Assembly (NCBI GenBank): GCA_002718515.1 | Contig: PBEX01000015.1 | Coordinates: forward strand, 1 to 12,419 | Direction: 5' to 3' | DNA from: Phycisphaerae bacterium | Lineage (GTDB): Bacteria; Planctomycetota; Phycisphaerae; Phycisphaerales; SM1A02 | Length of the DNA stretch: 12,419 nucleotides | Shown here: positions 7,031 through 12,419 of the stretch, in pieces | Layout: every line of letters starts with the position of its first letter | Position numbering within the stretch: position 1 is the first letter of the stretch | Notes under the pieces: generated by a model | What the model was told of the DNA's origin: nothing | Database searches by the model: none | What the model saw: only the letters and a program-made list of their open reading frames with translations | Position numbers and translations under genes: made by a program

Positions 7031-9202
7031 ACGTAGTTTTCTCAGTTTATGTTTGAGGCGAACCGCATTTCCAATCACTGTAATGTCGCTACACCCCATC
7101 GCGATTGCAGCGATTAATGGTCCGTGAGAGCCCAATAGTCCAAATGCTGCAAGTGGAATTGCAGCAGTGTTGTACATGAAAGCGAAAAACAAGTTCTGTT
7201 TGATGGCTTTGAGGGTTTTTCGAGCAATGTCAATTGTGACGATTGTCGTTTGGATTTGGTTTGATGGAATGACAATCGACGCGCTTTCAATTGCAACGTT
7301 GGTTCCTGATGCAATTGCAATTCCAACATCGGCTGAAGCAAGAGCCGCTGCGTCATTAATGCCATCCCCAACCATGATGTTTGGTTTAGAAATTGAATCG
7401 ATGATTTTAGATTTGTCTTCAGGGGAGGCTTCAGCGTGCACGTTGCGTTCATGAATTCCAAGTTCAGAAGCAACTGCTTTTGCATTTTGGATTCGGTCAC
7501 CTGAAAGCATGTGCACTTCAATGTTTGCATTTTGAAGTTCTGCAATCGTGCTCTTCGCTTCGTCTCTCACTTTGTCATTCACAGTGATTGTGCCAACAAG
7601 AGTGCCATTGAGTTCAACTCTACAAGTAGCATCCTTGTCTCGCAATACAGAAATCTTTTGCTGGTCAACAACTCCCTCAACACCGATGCCTGGAGTGGCA
7701 TTAAACTCAGTTGCTTCTGTAAAGGAAATGTTTCTGTCTGATACTTCTTTCAAGATGGCATAAGCAATGGGGTGTTCACTACTCGATTCAATGGATGCTG
7801 CGGTTGCGAGCACATCAGTTTCTGTAAACCCCTCGCTGGGCCGAATTGCAGTGACAAATGGTTTTCCTTCAGTGAGCGTGCCAGTCTTATCAAACACGCA
7901 TGACTTTGCGGTGCCTGCGAGTTCAAGAGCTGCAGCATTTTTTACCAAAATGCCCCGTAAACTCGACTCGCCAGTTGCCACCATCACCGCCATTGGCGTT
8001 GCTAATCCAAGAGCGCAAGGGCAAGAAATGACGAGCACTGTCACAGCAGACACGATGCCAATCTCGATCTCTCCAAGAATTGACCACGTAATGACTGTTA
8101 CAAAGGCAATCAATAAAACGATTGGTACAAAAACTCCAGAGACTTTGTCCGCGAGTCTTTGCATGCCGGCTTTGCTCGATTGAGCTTCTGTAACAAGGGA
8201 GGCAATTCTAGAAATAGTCGTATGCTTGCCGTCAACTGTTGTTCGAATAACGAGTTTCCCCGTCGTATTCATCGAGCCGGCAATCACAGGGGACCCAACC
8301 TCCTTCGGAATTGGAAGAGCTTCTCCGGTGACGATTGCCTCATCAACTTCACTCGCGCCTTCAATGACCACTCCGTCAACTGGAATCCTGCTTCCAGGCT
8401 TCACGATGAGCATTGCATTTTCTTCAACCTCACCGGAAGGAATCTGTTTTGTGGAGCCATCTTCAAGTTGTAACTCAACAACATCTGGTTGCATGTTGAG
8501 TAACTCCCTAATTGAAGAGCCCGCTTTTGCAGTTGATGATGCTTCCAACCAGTGACCTAAACTGATGATGGCGAGAAGTGCGGCCGCCTCTGTGAAGTAC
8601 ACCTCGTGGTTTGCCTCATAACCAAGTTGCTGGGCAACAAAAATAAAGAGTGAGAACCCATAAGCAGCGGAAGCACCTATTGAAATCAGCGTATCCATAT
8701 TGGTCTGTCTTCGTTTTGCTGCACTGATTGCTGATGTGATAAACCCTCTGCCCACGCAGAGCATTGCGATGGTCGACGCGATGAACATGACCCAACTCAG
8801 CCAAGGACCATAGAATCCAAGTGGGTGCGCTGTCCAGTGGAGTGTTTCAGCAGGAACCCAAATCGTCAACCCTATGATTGCTCGCCTTTTCCAATCGCGG
8901 GCATTTTTTAGTTGTTGCTGTTCTAGGTTGCTCGCCATGTCTGCTGGGTCGATGCCTTCGTCAACAGTCGTTGCTGGATAACCAGCGTTTGTTGCAATCT
9001 CAGCAAGTTCCTCAGCGTTCAAGGAATACCCTTGAACGATTGCTCTGCCAGTAGCGAAAGCAACGCTTGCTTCTTTAACCCCAGTTCCCTTTAACAAAGC
9101 ATGTTCCACAGCACTACTACATGCTGCGCAGTTCATTTCAGAGACATTAAGTTCTACTTTTTCTTTGGCCAAATGGGCTTCCTTACAGTTTTCTGGCTTC
9201 AC
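7019..9202 (-). CDS. copA: Heavy-metal (copper-type) translocating P1B ATPase
   Basis: The 727-residue product is an inner-membrane ATP-driven exporter, most likely for Cu(I). An N-terminal HMA domain has MNCAAC (23-28). Transmembrane helices lie around 107-122, 131-150, 168-190, 200-220, 355-377 and 380-405. The actuator loop has TGEALP (292-297). The intramembrane metal site is CPC (394-396), the phosphorylation site is DKTGT (438-442), the nucleotide-binding domain has SEHP (475-478), and the hinge is GDGIND (612-617). The last two helices carry YN (677-678) and M-GC-SD (702-706). The CPC, YN and M-x-x-S set fits the Cu(I) subgroup, but the last position is Asp where Ser is usual. The start is GTG (9200-9202) with only a weak TAAGG just upstream; it is chosen because it gives the full HMA domain. 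The divergent small gene begins 25 bp away, and DUF1800 follows 74 bp downstream. Confidence 0.93.
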   Translation of the reverse strand: MKPENCKEAHLAKEKVELNVSEMNCAACSSAVEHALLKGTGVKEASVAFATGRAIVQGYSLNAEELAEIATNAGYPATTVDEGIDPADMASNLEQQQLKNARDWKRRAIIGLTIWVPAETLHWTAHPLGFYGPWLSWVMFIASTIAMLCVGRGFITSAISAAKRRQTNMDTLISIGASAAYGFSLFIFVAQQLGYEANHEVYFTEAAALLAIISLGHWLEASSTAKAGSSIRELLNMQPDVVELQLEDGSTKQIPSGEVEENAMLIVKPGSRIPVDGVVIEGASEVDEAIVTGEALPIPKEVGSPVIAGSMNTTGKLVIRTTVDGKHTTISRIASLVTEAQSSKAGMQRLADKVSGVFVPIVLLIAFVTVITWSILGEIEIGIVSAVTVLVISCPCALGLATPMAVMVATGESSLRGILVKNAAALELAGTAKSCVFDKTGTLTEGKPFVTAIRPSEGFTETDVLATAASIESSSEHPIAYAILKEVSDRNISFTEATEFNATPGIGVEGVVDQQKISVLRDKDATCRVELNGTLVGTITVNDKVRDEAKSTIAELQNANIEVHMLSGDRIQNAKAVASELGIHERNVHAEASPEDKSKIIDSISKPNIMVGDGINDAAALASADVGIAIASGTNVAIESASIVIPSNQIQTTIVTIDIARKTLKAIKQNLFFAFMYNTAAIPLAAFGLLGSHGPLIAAIAMGCSDITVIGNAVRLKHKLRKLRRTP

Positions 9203-9215
9203 GCCTTACTTGAGG

Positions 9216-9222
9216 TATAATA
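9216..9222. promoter_or_regulatory. Overlapping divergent -10 boxes (TATAAT on plus, TATTAT on minus)
   Basis: The 7-bp TATAATA reads TATAAT on the plus strand (9216-9221), a perfect consensus -10, and TATTAT on the minus strand (9222-9217), a 5-of-6 match. The plus-strand box ends 6 nt before the A of the small gene's ATG, so transcription would start at or next to the start codon. The minus-strand box would give an ATPase leader of roughly 8 nt. Neither direction has a clear -35 box. Confidence 0.5.
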
Positions 9223-9227
9223 TCCCA

Positions 9228-9497
9228 ATGCGAAGTGATAAATGTAGTTCAGCTACTGCATTCCTGATTCTCCTCTTCTGTTTTGGAGGAGCAGCATTTA
9301 TGCAATCAAGCGGGACTCAATCGGTCCTAGTGGTTACAGCGCTTCGCTACGCTCAAACTTCTGTTGAAGAGCAATCTTCAATGACACGCGAATTCGCTGA
9401 TGCTCAACATGATTTACTGTGGGCGGATTCAGAAATCGCGAATCAAATCGAAATCAACGAATTGCACAACTTGCCGCCGCCCGCTGCAGTCGTGTGA
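9228..9497 (+). CDS. Small exported or membrane-anchored protein of unknown function
   Basis: I do not recognise this 89-residue protein. After a short polar start (MRSDKCSS) it has one hydrophobic segment, about residues 9-27 (TAFLILLFCFGGAAFM), which could be a signal peptide or an N-terminal membrane anchor. It then has a polar, Glu/Gln/Asn-rich stretch, probably helical (about 45-80), and ends in PPPAAVV. Start ATG 9228 is preferred over an in-frame ATG at 9165 because the upstream extension runs antisense through the ATPase start, and because the consensus -10 at 9216-9221 would place transcription start at 9228. The single transcription unit is closed by a terminator overlapping its stop codon, so it is separate from secA. 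The position beside a copper-type ATPase suggests an envelope or metal role only by proximity. Confidence 0.6.
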   Translation: MRSDKCSSATAFLILLFCFGGAAFMQSSGTQSVLVVTALRYAQTSVEEQSSMTREFADAQHDLLWADSEIANQIEINELHNLPPPAAVV

Positions 9498-9520
9498 TTC
9501 GTTGTTTTTTTGATTTTCTT
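9456..9520 (+). terminator. Intrinsic terminator overlapping the end of the small gene
   Basis: AACGAATTGCAC (9456-9467) pairs with GTGTGATTCGTT (9492-9503) over 12 positions, ten Watson-Crick and two G-U, closing a 24-nt GC-rich loop. A G and seven Ts (9505-9511) follow at once, then further T-rich sequence to 9525. The TGA stop (9495-9497) lies inside the 3' arm. Stem plus U-tract is the standard Rho-independent layout, although the loop is larger than usual. Confidence 0.65.
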
Positions 9521-9526
9521 TTTTTA

Positions 9527-9532
9527 CATAAT
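9527..9532 (+). promoter_or_regulatory. Candidate -10 box (CATAAT) for secA
   Basis: secA needs its own promoter if the terminator just upstream works. CATAAT at 9527-9532 would give a leader of about 20 nt carrying the GAGGTGA ribosome-binding site. The only -35-like sequence, TTGTTT at 9502-9507, is 19 bp away and lies in the terminator, so the assignment is tentative. Confidence 0.25.
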
Positions 9533-9558
9533 TCAGAATAGATAGATGAGGTGACGCA

Positions 9559-12419
9559 ATGGGCGTTCCAGTTGTAGGTTCAATCGGCAGAAAACTTTTC
9601 GGTAGTCGTAATGACAGATTAGTAAAACGGTATATGAAACTTGTTGATCAGGTGTCAAATCTTGAGCCTGATATGCGTGTGATGAGTGATGCTGAACTTA
9701 AAGAAAAAACGATTGAGTTTAGAAAACGAATCAAGGAAGGGGAGTCAGCAAGTGACATGATTCCCGAAGTCTTCGCTGTTGCAAGAGAGGCGATGGATAG
9801 AGCCGTTGGCATTCGAAACATCTTTAATCCAGTCCATGAATTCGATGCTTCGCAGTTAAATGATGATGTTCGAAAATTGTATGACGAAACGAAAGCCATC
9901 ATCGATTCAACTGAACCTCGTAACCCAGACAGAGAACTGCTTGGTTGCGTAGAACCTGTGCCTGCTTGGCAGTTTATTGACATTCCAATACGACTCTACG
10001 AAGCAGTTCGTGAGTTGTATCCTGAGTCAAAACCACCATTCCGTGCTCGTCCCTTTGATGTGCAACTGATTGGAGCAGTTGTCCTTTATGAAGGTCGCAT
10101 TGCTGAGATGAAAACGGGTGAAGGTAAGACAATTGTTGCACCACTGGCTTGTTATCTTTCCGCTATTGAAGAGAAGCAAGTGCATGTTGTCACAGTGAAC
10201 TCATATCTTGTGCAACGAGACCGTGATTGGACATTCCCATTCTTCAGAATGCTTGGTTTAACTGTAGGCGCTATCCATCCTCAACACATGCAGCACCCAC
10301 AGTTAAAACAACTCGCGTATCAGTGTGATGTTGTTTATGGAACAACATCCGAATTTGGCTTTGATTATCTTCGTGACAACATGAAACAGAGCCCGCAGGA
10401 GCAAGTCCAGAAGCGAAGGCAAATTGCAATCGTGGACGAAGTTGACTCAACACTCATTGATGAAGCGCGAACGCCTCTCATCATTTCAGGTGCGGCTCAC
10501 GAAGGCCAACCGAGATATGAACTCGCAGGAAGGCTTGCGCGTCATTTGCTTCAAAAGCAAAAGCCGTGGGAAGAAGCAGACCAAGCAGTTCAATCTTGCT
10601 TGGTGAAAATTAGTGGTCTAGAAGGTGACATTCGAAACGCTGTTGATAAATCAACAGTTTCTGGGATGCAGGCATCTTTAAAAGAGGCCAAAGATAAACT
10701 GCCTTCGCTCGAAGAGCACAGAGACCAGTTTACGCAATATTACGAAATCGAACTCGACAAAAAGCGCGCAACGCTTACACACGAAGGCATCGCTGAAGCG
10801 CAACAAGAAGCAGGCATCGGTTCGTTTTATGTTGGCGAAAACATGGACGTTCCTCACTTGTTAGAACAAGCGATTCGTGCGTATACCGTCTATCTGAAGG
10901 ATAGAGATTACATCGTTGCGCCAGATGATAAAGGCGTGATGAGTGTCATTATCATTGACCAAAACACAGGTCGTAAGATGATCGGTCGTCAATGGTCAGA
11001 CGGTTTGCACCAAGCGATTGAAGCAAAAGAAAGCGTCGAGATTAAGCAAGAGACGCAGACGATGGCGACAATCACAATTCAAAACTACTTTAAGTTGTAT
11101 GAACGATTGTCAGGCATGACCGGTACTGCAGACACAGAAGCAACGGAGTTTTATGAAATCTATGACTTAGATGTTCTTGTGATTCCAACAAACGTTCCCG
11201 TTGTTCGTGATGACCACAATGACCTTGTCTTTACGTCAGCGAAGGATAAGGTGAAGGCATCCATTGACGAGATTTATGCACTTTACCGAGTTGGACAACC
11301 TGTTCTCGTTGGTACGACGAGTGTTGAAAAGTCCAAAGAGTTAAGCCAAATGTTGAATACTTTGTATCAAGTGCCGCATGAAGTGTTGAATGCGGAACAA
11401 CATGAGCGAGAGTCAGAAATTGTTAAGTTTGCGGGTCAACTTGGTTCAGTGACTGTTGCAACAAACATGGCTGGTCGTGGTACAGATATTAAACTTGCAC
11501 AGTTGTCGCCTGAGATTCTCATTGAGCATTGGAAAAAGACTGGCATCTGTCCTAAGGAAGTCAACGCAGAGATGGCGGAAGAGGATGTCGTTAAGGCAAT
11601 CTACAGACACATCGCGCCAAAAGAACTTGGCGTTTCAAAATCGGATGTCGTAGACATGAGCGATGATGACATCTTCAGAGCGCTCGTCGAACATTGGTGG
11701 GCGACAAGTTGCTGGTGGGTGGACGATTCAAAAGCGGTTTCGATGAAAACTGACAAGATGCTCGCAGACATCGATAAGAGTGGCGCATGTTTGTTACACC
11801 GTCTGAAGTTTTACGACAATGTAGAAACACTCGGCGGATTGCACGTCATTGCAACAGAACGGCATGAGTCAAGGCGGATTGACAACCAATTGAGAGGTCG
11901 TTCAGGTCGTCAAGGTGATAATGGTTCTTCGCGGTTCTTCTTGAGTCTTGAAGATGACCTGATGAAGATGTTCGCAGGGCCCCGGACATTACAACTCTTG
12001 TCCAAAATGGGCATGAAGGAAGGGGTCGCAATTGAACACAACATGCTCACGAAAGCGATCACAAAGGCACAGCGAAAAGTAGAGGAACGCAACTTCCTCA
12101 TCCGTAAAAACATTCTTGAATATGATGAAGTCATGGACCACCAAAGGCATGTCTTTTACGACTTGCGTCAGCGTGTCCTTGAAGGTCGCGATATTCGCTC
12201 ATTGATTTTTGAATACATTGAGCATGCTGTGAGCGACGCTGTGTCAAGATTCCTGAATCCAACCTATTCAGCAACATGTATCTCAGAATGGGTACAAGAG
12301 CACTTGAATGTGCCTGTAGATCCCGATCGAATCCTAGGTAAGGATCGTGAAGATTTACATAAACTTCTCGTGCGTGACGCACTTGAAGAGTCACAAGAAA
12401 TCATCCGTGTAACAATCGG
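9559..12419 (+). CDS. secA: Protein translocase motor SecA (3' end cut by window edge)
   Basis: SecA is the ATPase that drives unfolded proteins through SecYEG. The ATG at 9559 follows GAGGTGA (9548-9554), and the frame runs 953 codons to the window end. Seen in order: Walker A MKTGEGKT (184-191); YGTTSEFGFDYLRDN (260-274); the DEVDS Walker B (293-297) with IDEARTPLIISG (300-311); the preprotein cross-linking domain; RQWSDGLHQAIEAKE (477-491); SGMTGTADTEA (518-528); PVLVGTTSVEKS (581-592); TNMAGRGTDIK (635-645); ERHESRRIDNQLRGRSGRQGD (767-787); and the scaffold start KAQRKVEERNF (836-846). Compared with E. coli SecA there are two expansions: roughly 45 extra helical, charged residues in the cross-linking domain (about 335-395), and roughly 75 extra between GRGTDIK and GGLHVIATERH (about 648-758). 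The rest of the wing/scaffold domain and the C-terminal tail are outside the window. No sign of damage is seen. Confidence 0.97.
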   Translation, partial: MGVPVVGSIGRKLFGSRNDRLVKRYMKLVDQVSNLEPDMRVMSDAELKEKTIEFRKRIKEGESASDMIPEVFAVAREAMDRAVGIRNIFNPVHEFDASQLNDDVRKLYDETKAIIDSTEPRNPDRELLGCVEPVPAWQFIDIPIRLYEAVRELYPESKPPFRARPFDVQLIGAVVLYEGRIAEMKTGEGKTIVAPLACYLSAIEEKQVHVVTVNSYLVQRDRDWTFPFFRMLGLTVGAIHPQHMQHPQLKQLAYQCDVVYGTTSEFGFDYLRDNMKQSPQEQVQKRRQIAIVDEVDSTLIDEARTPLIISGAAHEGQPRYELAGRLARHLLQKQKPWEEADQAVQSCLVKISGLEGDIRNAVDKSTVSGMQASLKEAKDKLPSLEEHRDQFTQYYEIELDKKRATLTHEGIAEAQQEAGIGSFYVGENMDVPHLLEQAIRAYTVYLKDRDYIVAPDDKGVMSVIIIDQNTGRKMIGRQWSDGLHQAIEAKESVEIKQETQTMATITIQNYFKLYERLSGMTGTADTEATEFYEIYDLDVLVIPTNVPVVRDDHNDLVFTSAKDKVKASIDEIYALYRVGQPVLVGTTSVEKSKELSQMLNTLYQVPHEVLNAEQHERESEIVKFAGQLGSVTVATNMAGRGTDIKLAQLSPEILIEHWKKTGICPKEVNAEMAEEDVVKAIYRHIAPKELGVSKSDVVDMSDDDIFRALVEHWWATSCWWVDDSKAVSMKTDKMLADIDKSGACLLHRLKFYDNVETLGGLHVIATERHESRRIDNQLRGRSGRQGDNGSSRFFLSLEDDLMKMFAGPRTLQLLSKMGMKEGVAIEHNMLTKAITKAQRKVEERNFLIRKNILEYDEVMDHQRHVFYDLRQRVLEGRDIRSLIFEYIEHAVSDAVSRFLNPTYSATCISEWVQEHLNVPVDPDRILGKDREDLHKLLVRDALEESQEIIRVTI

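Noticed and set aside
7114..7545. 143-residue open frame on the minus strand within the ATPase gene
   Set aside because: It is an out-of-frame shadow of the hinge and last-helix region of the ATPase, with low-complexity Leu/Gln/Ser composition and no ribosome-binding site.
9165..9227. Longer start for the small protein (21 extra residues from ATG 9165)
   Set aside because: The extension runs antisense over the ATPase N-terminus, puts a polar or aromatic stretch before the hydrophobic segment, and lies upstream of the consensus -10.

Overview
The window looks like a chromosomal segment of a marine-type planctomycete, most likely of the Phycisphaerae. Three things point there. The genes are moderately AT-rich. 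DUF1501/DUF1800, CRTAC-type ASPIC/UnbV and di-heme oxidoreductase genes, families that are abundant in Planctomycetota, sit side by side. The first gene carries a C-terminal tail of dockerin-like Asp/Asn repeats of the 'GDINGD...AWG' and 'DCNKNG..D' kind typical of secreted Phycisphaerae proteins. This assignment rests on motif recognition, not on a search.

Layout: (1) 1-1653, minus strand: a secreted di-heme thiol-oxidoreductase-like cytochrome, cut by the left edge. (2) 1736-4083, plus strand: a two-gene unit with overlapping stop and start codons, a TPR lipoprotein followed by a VCBS/FG-GAP plus ASPIC-UnbV lipoprotein. It diverges from gene 1 across an 82-bp intergenic. (3) 9202 down to 4086, minus strand: a co-directional run of copper-type P1B ATPase, then DUF1800, then Tat-type DUF1501, converging on the CRTAC gene with 2 bp between the stop codons. 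(4) 9228-9497, plus strand: a small unrecognised exported or membrane-anchored protein, divergent from the ATPase by 25 bp and closed by a terminator that contains its stop codon. (5) 9559 to the right edge, plus strand: secA, missing its 3' end.

The first six genes mostly concern the cell envelope: heme redox, lipoproteins, Tat export and copper export. SecA and the Tat-type leader are the routes by which such products would leave the cytoplasm. Whether the DHOR, TPR-CRTAC and DUF1800-DUF1501 genes act together is inference from adjacency.

The most interesting non-coding signals are: a bulged 14-bp inverted repeat between the ATPase and DUF1800 genes that would hide the DUF1800 ribosome-binding site; overlapping -10 boxes on opposite strands between the ATPase and the small gene, with the plus-strand one placed for leaderless transcription; and the terminator-embedded stop codon before secA. 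There are no tRNA, rRNA, CRISPR or insertion-sequence signals, and no gene-free stretch over 82 bp.
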